Assembly: GCF_963664735.1 (NCBI RefSeq)
Contig: NZ_OY761553.1
Coordinates: forward strand, 3,779,001 to 3,843,000
Length of the DNA: 64,000 nucleotides
Direction of reading: 5' to 3'
From: an uncultured Cohaesibacter sp.
GTDB taxonomy: Bacteria; Pseudomonadota; Alphaproteobacteria; Rhizobiales; Cohaesibacteraceae
A program made the translations under genes and the position numbers. Within the stretch, counting starts at the first letter, position 1. Every line of letters begins with the position of its first letter. The notes under the pieces were generated by a model that was given only the letters and a program-made list of their open reading frames with translations, was not told the origin of the DNA and did no database searches. Shown one piece after another: positions 36,888 through 45,533 of the stretch.

Positions 36888-37605
36888 GGGCGGAGCCCGA
36901 CACCATCGCCTTGACCCCATCGAGAATGGAATAGACCGGTTTGCCAGTCGCAGCTGCTATGGCCTGTTGGTAAGGGGGCAGATTTCCGCATTCGAGCAGG
37001 AATGCGGAAATGTCCGGATGTTGCGCCAGCAACTCTTCGGTCTTTTTTACGATATCTGCTTCAATCGCCCCTTGATCCATCAACAGGGATTGATCCTCTT
37101 TGGGGCGAAGAATTGCATCGGCAAATGCCGGGCAGTCTTCCATGCCGCAGATGATGACTGAGGCCGGATCTATGTTAACGGCTTGAAGCACTTCGGTGCC
37201 AAGACTGCGGGCTGAAGCCGTCAGGATGGCAATGGGGCCGCTGTTATGAGCGGCTTGTATTTCTCTGTGCATGCAGAGAGCCGAGAGCATGACCGGGATT
37301 GAGACTGCTTCTTCCATTTCTCTTTGTATGGTCGCCAAAAAGCCGCAAGTGGAGGTGATCGCTAACGCTCCGTCCTTCTCCAATTTGCGTGCTTTCTGTT
37401 TGAACGCTTCCACCAATGAGGGGAGAGGACGACCGTTTTTAACGATATCCAGACTACCTGCCCCTTCGACGATTTCAATGCGGGCCGGAATGGCATAGCT
37501 GTCTTTGTTGCCCGCATCGCCCAAGGGGCGAGGGAAGCGGGTATCGAGCATCAGAATGCCTAGAAAAGGTTCATTTTGAACGTTGTTTGCTAAAAAAATT
37601 ACCAT
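36874..37605 (-). CDS. Aspartate/glutamate racemase family protein
   Basis: Cofactor-independent racemase or related lyase. The two cysteines that act as acid and base are both present, in SITSTCGF-type context (AITSTCGFLATIQ, about residue 87) and LLECGNLPPYQQA (about 210). GILMLDTRFPRPLGDAG near the N-terminus is typical of the subgroup annotated as Asp/Glu or hydantoin racemases. It lies between a GntR gene (14-nt convergent overlap) and a D-amino-acid dehydrogenase gene, so interconversion of amino-acid enantiomers fits. Substrate unproven. Confidence 0.78.
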   Translation of the reverse strand: MVIFLANNVQNEPFLGILMLDTRFPRPLGDAGNKDSYAIPARIEIVEGAGSLDIVKNGRPLPSLVEAFKQKARKLEKDGALAITSTCGFLATIQREMEEAVSIPVMLSALCMHREIQAAHNSGPIAILTASARSLGTEVLQAVNIDPASVIICGMEDCPAFADAILRPKEDQSLLMDQGAIEADIVKKTEELLAQHPDISAFLLECGNLPPYQQAIAAATGKPVYSILDGVKAMVSGSALITR

Positions 37606-37778
37606 GCAAGTTGCCGCGTTGACCGTTCAATATGCCATAATACGATGGTCGCATGATCATATTGATGTATATTTCCTGAAAATTGCTGCCCAATGACTGC
37701 TTTTGTCAAGAGGGCATGGTTTTTGCAACGCTTCAAGCAAAGAAAGCTGGATGGCTCTTTATGGTTGTATTGCTTTTG

Positions 37779-37856
37779 CCACCCCCCTCTTAGGGTGGTT
37801 GGCTGGCCGTTTGAGAACTAAGGCCGTTCGGTAAAAACGCCTGTTTGTAAAGGCGT
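37779..37856 (+). promoter_or_regulatory. Structured leader before the second DadA-TRAP operon
   Basis: Two perfect hairpins occur in the leader: CCACCC (37779-37784) with GGGTGG (37793-37798), and ACGCCT (37837-37842) with AGGCGT (37851-37856), the latter just before the GTGGAG ribosome site. GGCC pairs between them are also possible. It could be a cis-regulatory RNA or simply a stable leader; it matches no riboswitch class I recognise. Confidence 0.35.
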
Positions 37857-37872
37857 AAGTGGAGTAAAAGAA

Positions 37873-39138
37873 ATGAATAAGAAAGTTCTGGTTTGCGGCG
37901 CTGGTATGGTGGGAGTGTCGATTGCGCTGGAACTTCAGCGGAGGGGGATGGATGTTACCCTCGTTGATCGCCGTGAACCGGGCATGGAAACTTCCCATGG
38001 CAATGCCGGGATTATTACCCGCACCTCTCTGGTGCCCATCAACAATCCTACCCTTTGGGGGCAATTGCCGAAACTGATGCTCAATCGGTCGACTTCGTTC
38101 CGCTATTCCAATCTGTTCATGATGAAGAATATCGGCTGGGGCCTTGGCTTTTTGCGCAGGGCAACCAAGTCAGGATTTGAGCAGACTTCCAAAGCGCTTT
38201 ATGACCTTATCGAACTGTCTCGCGGAGAACACGCCCGTCTAAAAGAGGAAGCCGGAGCCGGACATCTGTTTCATGATGAGGGCTGGTTGTTTGTTTACCG
38301 AAGCCTTAAGGATTACCAGAGCGCGGCCTTCACCCATGGTGTCTATCGCGATCATGGTCTTGATATGGACGTGATCGAGGAAGGCGATATTCAGGCTTAT
38401 GATCCGGGCCTCAAGCCGATTTTCAAAAAGGGTTTGTGGGTCAAGGATACCTGGTCGGTGCGTGACCCGACGACGTTGGTCACCGCATATGCAAACCTTT
38501 TCATGGCAAGAGGTGGCCGCATCGAGACGGCCAATCTTGCAACGCTGAAAGAGGAAAATGGTGGTTGGGTTGCTACCGCTGAAGATGGGGCCTTGTTGAC
38601 CGCTGATCAAGCTGTGATCGCGCTTGGGCCCTGGTCTCGAAACTTTCTGTCGCGCTTGGGCTATCATGTCCCGATGGGCTATGAGCGGGGCTATCACATG
38701 CTTTATTCAGGGCCGCAACATGGCGAAGGCGTGCGGGTTTCGCGCCCTTATTATGATGTCTCTGGTGGCTATGTGTTGGCGCCGATGCAAAATGGTCTCC
38801 GGATCTGTTCCGGTGTGGAACTGACAGACCTTGACGCCCCCAAAAATTTCCAACAACTTAATGCAGCAGAAGCTTCAGCCCGACAGGCAATCGATCTGGG
38901 CGAGCGGATGCTTCCCGAACCATGGATGGGCAGCCGCCCGACCATGCCGGACTGCAGACCTGTCATTGGACCGGCCCCCGGCCGAAAGGGTCTCTATTTT
39001 GCCTTCGGGCATCAGCATGTCGGGTTCAATACCGGGCCCGGTACTGCAAAAATACTCGCCGACCAGATAGAAGGTCGGGAAAATAATAAGCAAGCCGAAC
39101 CGTTTTTACCTGACCGGTTCATTCTTCCAGCTAAATAA
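37873..39138 (+). CDS. DadA-type FAD-dependent D-amino acid dehydrogenase (second paralogue)
   Basis: Flavoenzyme of the DAO family. The FAD motif VLVCGAGMVGVSIALELQRRG and the following VTLVDRREPGMETSHGNAG are nearly the same as in the paralogue at 22612-23859, and WMGSRPTMPDCRPVIGPAP is the conserved C-terminal block. The 421-aa length is normal. It is the first gene of a plus-strand operon with a TRAP transporter (28 nt before dctP), so the transporter probably imports its substrate or a related compound. A GTGGAG ribosome site precedes the ATG. Confidence 0.82.
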   Translation: MNKKVLVCGAGMVGVSIALELQRRGMDVTLVDRREPGMETSHGNAGIITRTSLVPINNPTLWGQLPKLMLNRSTSFRYSNLFMMKNIGWGLGFLRRATKSGFEQTSKALYDLIELSRGEHARLKEEAGAGHLFHDEGWLFVYRSLKDYQSAAFTHGVYRDHGLDMDVIEEGDIQAYDPGLKPIFKKGLWVKDTWSVRDPTTLVTAYANLFMARGGRIETANLATLKEENGGWVATAEDGALLTADQAVIALGPWSRNFLSRLGYHVPMGYERGYHMLYSGPQHGEGVRVSRPYYDVSGGYVLAPMQNGLRICSGVELTDLDAPKNFQQLNAAEASARQAIDLGERMLPEPWMGSRPTMPDCRPVIGPAPGRKGLYFAFGHQHVGFNTGPGTAKILADQIEGRENNKQAEPFLPDRFILPAK

Positions 39139-39165
39139 ACCAATCACCATCCAGAGGAAGACCAA

Positions 39166-40140
39166 ATGAAAATTAAATTTCTCCTAGCCTCGGTCGCAGC
39201 ACTCGCGATCTCGACATCAATGTCCCATGCAGAAAAATGGGATATGGCTCTGGCTTACTCCGCCACCAATTTCCATTCTGAAATGGCTGCTGAATTTGCA
39301 AAAGAAGTGGCCGAAAAATCCAATGGTGCACTTGAAATCACAACCCACCCGTCCGGTTCGTTGTTCGGTGGTTCCGAGATTTTCGGTGCTGTGCGTAAAG
39401 GTCTGGTGCCGATTGGCGAGCGTCTGATTTCTGCTCTTGGTAATGAAAGCCCAATTTACGAATTGGATTCCATTCCGTTTCTGGCAACGTCCTATGATGA
39501 TGCAATGAAGCTTTACAAGGCCTCCAAGCCTGTTCTTGAAGAGACCCTTGCAGCATCGCGCGTAACCTTGCTCTATTCTTGCCCATGGCCTCCACAAGGT
39601 TTCTATTCCATCAAGGAAGCCAAGGTTCCTGCTGATGTGAAAGGCCTCAAGTTCCGCGCCTACAACCCGACCACATCGAAAATCGCAGAATTCCTGGGTA
39701 TGGCGCCAACCAAGATTGAAGCTGCCGAGCTCTCTCAGGCCTTTGCAACGGGCGTGGCTGAATCGATGATTTCATCAGGCGCAACCGGTTATGACCGTAA
39801 GCTCTGGGAACATGTGAATTATTATTATGATGTGAAGGCCTGGTTGCCACGCAACATGGTGATTGTCAACACCAAGGCATGGAACCGTCTCGATGACAGC
39901 GTCAAGGCCGTCGTCAAGGAAGCTGCTGCCACAGCTGAAGCCAAATGCTGGGCCAAGTCTGAAGAGCTGGACAGCTGGTATGTTGGCCAGTTCAAGGAAA
40001 AGGGCATGACCGTTGCTCCTGCTACTCCTGAAATGCAGAAAGCTTTCGAAGATGCTGGTGCTGAGTTGAAAGCTGACTGGCTGAAACGTGCCGGTGACGC
40101 AGGTGCTGCTGCGCTCAAGGCCTATGAAGCAATGAAATAA
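39166..40140 (+). CDS. dctP: TRAP transporter solute-binding protein (DctP family)
   Basis: Periplasmic receptor of a tripartite transporter. It has a signal peptide (cleavage probably after SMSHA) and the DctP pattern FAKEVAEKSNGALEITTHPSGSLFG, with the ligand-contact region KGLKFRAYNPTTSKIAEFLG containing the conserved Arg that binds a carboxylate. Length 324 aa. AGAGGAAG is a strong ribosome site. The substrate should be an organic acid or amino acid; context suggests an amino acid derivative. Confidence 0.93.
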   Translation: MKIKFLLASVAALAISTSMSHAEKWDMALAYSATNFHSEMAAEFAKEVAEKSNGALEITTHPSGSLFGGSEIFGAVRKGLVPIGERLISALGNESPIYELDSIPFLATSYDDAMKLYKASKPVLEETLAASRVTLLYSCPWPPQGFYSIKEAKVPADVKGLKFRAYNPTTSKIAEFLGMAPTKIEAAELSQAFATGVAESMISSGATGYDRKLWEHVNYYYDVKAWLPRNMVIVNTKAWNRLDDSVKAVVKEAAATAEAKCWAKSEELDSWYVGQFKEKGMTVAPATPEMQKAFEDAGAELKADWLKRAGDAGAAALKAYEAMK

Positions 40141-40152
40141 TAAAACCAATGT

Positions 40153-40176
40153 CGGGGAGATCTATGTATCTCCCCG
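40153..40176 (+). terminator. Attenuating hairpin between dctP and dctQ
   Basis: CGGGGAGAT (40153-40161) and ATCTCCCCG (40168-40176) form a perfect 9-bp stem with a 6-nt loop, 12 nt after the dctP stop. The tail is pyrimidine rich (TCCTCTGTCTTTT). Such a partial terminator or 3'-protecting stem would give more binding protein than membrane subunits. Confidence 0.65.
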
Positions 40177-40238
40177 TCCTCTGTCTTTTCGACAGATGAA
40201 CCGGCCTCCTTAATGGAGAAAAGCCTCGGGACAAATGA

Positions 40239-40766
40239 ATGGCTTATATCAATCGGTTTATGGACCGCATCTATCTTGCGGGAGCCTGGCTAGCGGGGGC
40301 GCTCCTGGTTCTGCTTTGTGTGCTGGTTCTTTACAGTATTCTGGCGCGTCTCGTCGGGTTGTTCGCGGGAGGGGCATCCGATGTCGCCGGATATGCGATG
40401 GCGACCAGCAGCTTCATGGCGCTTGCCTATACCTATCGCTCACAAGGGCATATTCGGGTTTCGATCCTCTTGCAGCGGCTTGACGGGATCAAAAAGTGGG
40501 CTCTGGAGATTTGGGCGCATTTGGTGATCGCCGGTGTGTCCAGCTATCTCGCCTATTATATGGTGCGACTGGTGATGGATTCCTACGAATATGGCGAACG
40601 CAGTGAAGGCGCAGATGCGATCCTTCTATGGATACCGCAGACACCTGTTGCGCTCGGCTCGGTTCTTTTCGCTCTTTCAACCATTCATGTCTTGCTGATC
40701 GTTCTGTTCGATTACAAGTCGATCGATCCCGAGCAAAATGAGGCCGGGGGGCCGCAAGAAGTATGA
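40239..40766 (+). CDS. dctQ: TRAP transporter small permease (DctQ family)
   Basis: Small membrane subunit with four predicted helices (for example AGAWLAGALLVLLCVLVLYSIL and VALGSVLFALSTIHVLLIVLF). The loop FMALAYTYRSQGHIRVSILLQRL is typical of DctQ. Its stop overlaps the dctM start by 4 nt (ATGA), as is usual for this pair. Confidence 0.9.
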   Translation: MAYINRFMDRIYLAGAWLAGALLVLLCVLVLYSILARLVGLFAGGASDVAGYAMATSSFMALAYTYRSQGHIRVSILLQRLDGIKKWALEIWAHLVIAGVSSYLAYYMVRLVMDSYEYGERSEGADAILLWIPQTPVALGSVLFALSTIHVLLIVLFDYKSIDPEQNEAGGPQEV

Positions 40767-42058
40767 ATGAAGCGCTTTCCATATCGATTTTTCTTTTCGC
40801 CTTGTTCTTCTTGCTAGGCACCAGCGTCTGGGTGGGGGCTTCCTTGCTGCTCACGGCGATGCTGGGGATGTATCTGTTTACCTCGGCTCCCATCGGTGAT
40901 GCTCTGGCTCTTACCATCTGGGGAAGCCAGTCTTCATGGACGCTGACGGCGCTGCCACTGTTTATCTGGATGGGCGAGATTCTCTTTCGGACCAACCTTT
41001 CAGAGACCCTCTTCCGTGGTATCGCGCCTTTCATGCGCCGGATGCCCGGCGGGTTGTTGCACGTCAATGTTGGTGCATCGGCGATCTTTGCCGCGATTTC
41101 CGGCTCCTCTGCCGCAACCGTTGCCACGGTTGGCAAGATGGCAATTCCGGAATTGCGCAAGCGCGGCTATCCGGAAATGCAGATTGTCGGATCATTGGCT
41201 GGTGCCGGCACTTTGGGGCTGCTTATTCCACCCAGCATTTCGATGATCATTTACGGGGTGACTGTGAATGAGAGCATTGCCAAGCTTTTCATGGCCGCGA
41301 TGATACCGGGCGTTTCCTTGGCGCTTCTGTTCATGGGCTATATTGCGCTTTGGGGGGTGCGTCATGGCGGCTCGATGCATCGAGATCCCTCGACAAACTG
41401 GAGTGAAAAACTCTCTGCCTTTATGGGATTGCTGCCTGTTGTCGCCCTGATTATCGCTGTTATCGGTTCCATCTATGGCGGTATTGCCACTGCAACCGAA
41501 GCCGCGGCGCTTGGCGTTTTGGGCTCGTTCATTCTGGCGACCTTCCAAAAAACACTGACACGGGAAACTTTTATCGATTCCGTTTTGGGCGCTGTGCGTA
41601 CAACGACCATGGTCATGTTCATTCTGATGGGGTCGGGGTTTCTTTCGCTGGCGATGGGTTTCACCGGCATTCCAAAGGCTCTGGCCGAGGTTATTTCCGC
41701 CTGGGATCCTTCGCCCATGGTTCTCATCCTGACCTTGACGATCTTCTACATCTTGCTGGGTTGTTTTCTGGATGGCATTTCGTCCATTGTTCTTACAATG
41801 GCCGTCATTGAGCCGATGGTGCGCGCGGCGGGTTTCGATATGCTCTGGTTCGGGGTCTATCTGATGATCGTCGTTGAAATGGCACAGATCACGCCGCCAA
41901 TCGGGTTCAACCTGTTTGTGCTACAGGGAATGACCGGGCATGACATAGGGGTCATCGCGAAAGCGGCGGTTCCGAGTTTTCTGGTTATGTGCCTGTTTGT
42001 CATGCTCCTTGTTGCTTTCCCGAATCTGGCGCTGTGGTTGCCGAGCGTGCTGAAATAA
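40763..42058 (+). CDS. dctM: TRAP transporter large permease (DctM family)
   Basis: Main transport subunit with about 12 hydrophobic helices. SAIFAAISGSSAATVATVGKMAIPEL and GTLGLLIPPSISMIIYGVTVNESIAKLFMAA are the conserved re-entrant hairpin and helix motifs, and IVVEMAQITPPIGFNLFVLQG is the second. Length 431 aa is standard. Together with dctP and dctQ it forms a complete sodium-coupled importer. Confidence 0.94.
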   Translation: MNEALSISIFLFALFFLLGTSVWVGASLLLTAMLGMYLFTSAPIGDALALTIWGSQSSWTLTALPLFIWMGEILFRTNLSETLFRGIAPFMRRMPGGLLHVNVGASAIFAAISGSSAATVATVGKMAIPELRKRGYPEMQIVGSLAGAGTLGLLIPPSISMIIYGVTVNESIAKLFMAAMIPGVSLALLFMGYIALWGVRHGGSMHRDPSTNWSEKLSAFMGLLPVVALIIAVIGSIYGGIATATEAAALGVLGSFILATFQKTLTRETFIDSVLGAVRTTTMVMFILMGSGFLSLAMGFTGIPKALAEVISAWDPSPMVLILTLTIFYILLGCFLDGISSIVLTMAVIEPMVRAAGFDMLWFGVYLMIVVEMAQITPPIGFNLFVLQGMTGHDIGVIAKAAVPSFLVMCLFVMLLVAFPNLALWLPSVLK

Positions 42059-42109
42059 GGGAGTATCTGACGGCCTCTTGATGAGTTTAAATGCCCAACG
42101 GAGAGACCC

Positions 42110-42535
42110 ATGGACGGCAAGATTCTCGTTGCGATCGACATTGAACATCGTGCCCATTCGATTAAGGCTTTGCAGGAGGCGGAGAAGCTTGCCAAATGCA
42201 CCAACGGAGAAATCCACGTTTGTTACGTGCTCGCCTATGGCTTCTATGATTATGTGAAGCCCTTTCTGGTGGAAGAGGTCGTCAAGGATAGCATTGCGCA
42301 CGTGAAGATGGAGCTGCTGGCTATTATCAAGGAGGCCAACCTTGCAGAGGAGATGGTCTATCGCCATGTTTTGAAGGGCGGCATCCAGCAGCAAATTCTG
42401 CTGTTGGCGGAGTCTCTGGCGCCTGAATATATCGTGGTCAATGCCAGTCAGCCCGATGCGATGACTGGCATTGCCGGGCCGGTGGCCGCGCAACTGGCCC
42501 ATCTGGCTCCCTGCAATCTTTTGATTGTGCGCTAA
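42110..42535 (+). CDS. UspA-domain protein linked to the TRAP transporter (TeaD-like)
   Basis: Universal stress protein fold of 141 aa, starting KILVAIDIEHRAHSIKALQEAEKLAKC. TRAP operons sometimes end with such a protein, as with TeaD of the ectoine transporter, which damps uptake. The usual ATP-binding signature G-2x-G-9x-G(S/T) before the last strand is replaced by ASQPDAMTGIAGPVAAQLAHLAPCNLLIV, so ATP binding may be lost. It lies 51 nt after dctM and is probably co-transcribed. Confidence 0.82.
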   Translation: MDGKILVAIDIEHRAHSIKALQEAEKLAKCTNGEIHVCYVLAYGFYDYVKPFLVEEVVKDSIAHVKMELLAIIKEANLAEEMVYRHVLKGGIQQQILLLAESLAPEYIVVNASQPDAMTGIAGPVAAQLAHLAPCNLLIVR

Positions 42536-42730
42536 ATCCCTGTTCAAGAACACCGTTCTGGGACCTTTGTTCAAAAAAGACGGTTCATAAATGAAGCTCG
42601 CTGTTTATCCGCCGCGGGCTTTAATTATGCTGGAGTGGTCGCAATCATCTATTGAGCGAGACGCGCCCATCTCATTTGCACTGCTGAAAACTGGCATTGA
42701 ATGAGGCTCCGCCCCTTTGGAGGAATGATC

Positions 42731-43627
42731 ATGAACGCACTTACGACAGGACAGGAAATTGCACTTTGGCCGGGGACGCCACCGGGAACACCAGAGGACA
42801 TGGGGCCTGAGTTGGTGGATGATAAATCCGATTGTATTTATTTCTCCAGTCGGGGTGTTTCGCATATATCCCATCCACGGCTAACGGTGATCCGGCCTGA
42901 AAAGCCCAATGGGGTGGCCATGGTCATTGCGCCGGGCAGTGGCTATACGCGTATCACGCTCGAGGTTGAAGGGCGCGATATTGGCGAGTGGTTTGCGCGA
43001 TTTGGCGTTACTTCTTTCATTCTGACCTATCGATTGCCAGCCGAAGGACACAAGAACGGTTCCGATGTTCCAATGATGGATGCGCAACGGGCTGTGCGTC
43101 TGGTCCGAGCCAATGCCGCAATCTGGGGGCTGGATCCTGCTCGGATTGGTCTGGTGGGCGCTTCTGCTGCAGGGCACATGGCTGCATCGGTCTTGTCTTT
43201 CGGGGAGCATCTGATCAATGAGAAGATCGATGCGATTGATGAGCAATCTGCGCGGCCTGATTTCGGTATTCTGCTCTATCCTGTCGTGACGATGGAAGAT
43301 CCCTTCGTTCATGAAGGATCGCGCACTTGTCTTCTGGGAGCTGATGCAGATGCGGAAAGCATCCGACGCTATTCTGCCCAGAATAATATCACTGGTGACG
43401 CGCCGGAGGTCTTCATGGTGCTGGCCGATGATGACGACTCGGTTCCTGCAGAGAATTCCATTTATCTCTATCAGGCTTTGAGGCATGCAGGCGTAAAGAC
43501 TGAAATGCATGCCTTCCGTGAGGGTGGTCACGGATTTGGAATCGCGCACACCGCAGGTCTGCCCGTTGCAAAATGGCCCGAGCTTGCCAAGGCGTGGCTT
43601 GAACGCATTGGTATTCTGGAAGCCTGA
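42731..43627 (+). CDS. Alpha/beta hydrolase, acetyl-esterase-like
   Basis: Serine esterase or deacylase of the axe/BD-FAE type. The nucleophile elbow is GLVGASAAGHMAAS, the Asp is in LADDDDSVPAENS and the His in REGGHGFGIA, so the triad is complete; VIAPGSGYTRIT supplies the oxyanion loop. ATG 42731 is preferred over the upstream frame start 42701 because GGAGGA lies 6 nt before it; this gives 298 aa without a signal peptide. It converges on the amidohydrolase gene with a 2-nt gap. An O-acetyl group on a sugar or amino acid is a plausible target. Confidence 0.82.
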   Translation: MNALTTGQEIALWPGTPPGTPEDMGPELVDDKSDCIYFSSRGVSHISHPRLTVIRPEKPNGVAMVIAPGSGYTRITLEVEGRDIGEWFARFGVTSFILTYRLPAEGHKNGSDVPMMDAQRAVRLVRANAAIWGLDPARIGLVGASAAGHMAASVLSFGEHLINEKIDAIDEQSARPDFGILLYPVVTMEDPFVHEGSRTCLLGADADAESIRRYSAQNNITGDAPEVFMVLADDDDSVPAENSIYLYQALRHAGVKTEMHAFREGGHGFGIAHTAGLPVAKWPELAKAWLERIGILEA

Positions 43628-43629
43628 AA

Positions 43630-45291
43630 TCAGGCTTCCTTTCGCTCGAAGACGACCTTGCCGCCCAGAATGGTGAGGTCGCAGACCGTGTCCTTGAGGA
43701 TCTCTTCGGGCGTCGCTTCTAGCAGGTTACGCGAGAAAACGGCAACATCGGCCAGATATCCGGGCATCAATTTGCCGCGCACATGTTCCTGTTTTTGCGA
43801 ATAGGCACCATATTCGGTGTAGGATTGCAGCGCTTCTTCGATGCTTAGGCATTCTGTGGGATCAAGCTGGGTGCCTGCTCCTGTCTTGCGCGTCAGCATG
43901 GCGTAGAGGTTGGCCCACGGGGCAGGGTCACAAACGGGACTGTCGCTGCCTGCCGGTGGCTTGAGCCCCATGTCGGTCCATGTCTTTTGCGGATAGGCGC
44001 TATAGACCCTTTCCTTGTCGATCATGCTCATGTAGGCATCGCCGAAATCATAGAGGAATACCTGCTGCGGAGAAGGGATGATACCTGCCTTCTGCATGCG
44101 TTCATTATGGTCGGGCGCCAGGAAGCCACTGTGCTCGACACGGTGGCGGTGGTCAGGGTCAGGCAGGGCAGCAAGTGCCTTTTCATAAGCGGTGATCAAC
44201 TGCTCGATTGCCCCGTCGCCGATGGCATGGGCACAGATCTGGTAACCCTTCTTGTGATAGTCCAGCACCATGGATTCCAACGCCTCGGTTGGAATCATCT
44301 GCAAACCGAAATTGTTCTTGTCTGCCAGATAAGGCTTGCTCATCCAGGCTGTTCCGCCGCCGATGGAGCCGTCCAGAAACAGTTTGACCGAGCCGATCAT
44401 AAGCATGTCGTCTCCGGCTCCGGACACAAGGCCGAGGTCATAGCATTGGGGCACGATATTGTCATGCTCGGGCGTGGCTTGTAGTGACATCCATGTTCTG
44501 ACCGGCAAGCGCCCTGTGCGCTTTGCTTCGTTATAGGCGGCGATTTCATCAAAGCCTGCCTTCATGCCGACCGCAGCATCCATGACCGATGTGATGCCAA
44601 CCGAAAGAAGGTAGTTTCCTGCCCGTTCTATAGCGTCAATCGTGGCCGCGCGAGAAAGCGGGGGTACGGCGTCTAGTATTGGTGCGGCAGCATTTTCTGC
44701 GAGGAAGCCGGTGAGCTTGCCGTTTTCTTTGCCGATCTGACCTCCGTCAGGATTGGGTGTGTCGTCATCAATGCCGCCTGCTTTCATGGCGAGGCTATTG
44801 GCGATTTGTACGTGGGTGCAGGTGCGGATCAGCATCACCGGATTATCCGGTGCTATGGCGTCCAGTTCGGCAAGGGTTGGATGGCGCTTGACGTCCAGTT
44901 TGGTCTGATCATAGCCGCTGGCAAAGATCCAGTCGCCCTGCGAGCTCTGGTCGACGCGCTCTTTGACTGCAGCAAGCAGGGCCTCAAGGGTCGGGGCTTT
45001 TTGCGGCGTAATATCGACCCAGTCCATGACCACCCCCAGATAGGCCGGATGGAGATGGGCATCGGTGAAGCCCGGCGTCGCCAGTCTTCCTTCAAGATCA
45101 ATCATGCGGGTGCTTTCTGCCTTGAAGGGGGCCAGATCGTCCGGAGTCCCGGTGGCAAGAACACGCCCTTGCCAAAGCGCCAAGGCTTGGGTGGTTCCTT
45201 CATCAAAGCCACGCCAGATCGGACCGTTAAAAAGAATGATATCAGCTACTGGCGTCGCAGTCTGAGGTGTTTTTTCAGTGGACTTGGTCAT
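43630..45291 (-). CDS. YtcJ-type metal-dependent amidohydrolase
   Basis: Amidohydrolase-3 family enzyme. TPGFTDAHLHPAYLG carries the HxH metal ligands, GYQICAHAIGDGAIEQL the third His, and HRVEHSGF and PPAGSDSPVCDPAPW the remaining metal ligands. These enzymes hydrolyse N-acyl or cyclic amides, but exact substrates are mostly unknown. The frame opens at 45348; ATG 45291 (MTKSTEKTPQ) gives 553 aa. It stands alone on the minus strand, separated from the amino-acid transporter operon by a terminator. Confidence 0.82.
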   Translation of the reverse strand: MTKSTEKTPQTATPVADIILFNGPIWRGFDEGTTQALALWQGRVLATGTPDDLAPFKAESTRMIDLEGRLATPGFTDAHLHPAYLGVVMDWVDITPQKAPTLEALLAAVKERVDQSSQGDWIFASGYDQTKLDVKRHPTLAELDAIAPDNPVMLIRTCTHVQIANSLAMKAGGIDDDTPNPDGGQIGKENGKLTGFLAENAAAPILDAVPPLSRAATIDAIERAGNYLLSVGITSVMDAAVGMKAGFDEIAAYNEAKRTGRLPVRTWMSLQATPEHDNIVPQCYDLGLVSGAGDDMLMIGSVKLFLDGSIGGGTAWMSKPYLADKNNFGLQMIPTEALESMVLDYHKKGYQICAHAIGDGAIEQLITAYEKALAALPDPDHRHRVEHSGFLAPDHNERMQKAGIIPSPQQVFLYDFGDAYMSMIDKERVYSAYPQKTWTDMGLKPPAGSDSPVCDPAPWANLYAMLTRKTGAGTQLDPTECLSIEEALQSYTEYGAYSQKQEHVRGKLMPGYLADVAVFSRNLLEATPEEILKDTVCDLTILGGKVVFERKEA

Positions 45292-45471
45292 GGCGATCTC
45301 TTCGGGCTCTTTATGGCATGGATTGGGTTGGACGGGAGCAAAAGGCAATGGCTATTGAAACTATTCTGCCATCATAAATGGCATGTTGCCCATTGCCAGC
45401 CCTTCAATGAAGCTTTTTGACCAATGCATCCGCCTTTCCACCGATAGCGGCTCTTGGTGGCCTTTCCAGAT

Positions 45472-45504
45472 AAAAGGCCGCCCTTTTTGGTAAAAGGCGG
45501 CCTT
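45472..45504 (-). terminator. Intrinsic terminator of the hut-transporter operon
   Basis: On the minus strand AAGGCCGCC (45504-45496) pairs perfectly with GGCGGCCTT (45482-45474) around 13 nt, followed by TTA. It is 29 nt beyond the stop of the ATPase gene and marks the end of the hutI-to-transporter run. Confidence 0.7.
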
Positions 45505-45533
45505 GGACTGGTAGCTGATGCATTGTGGCAGGG

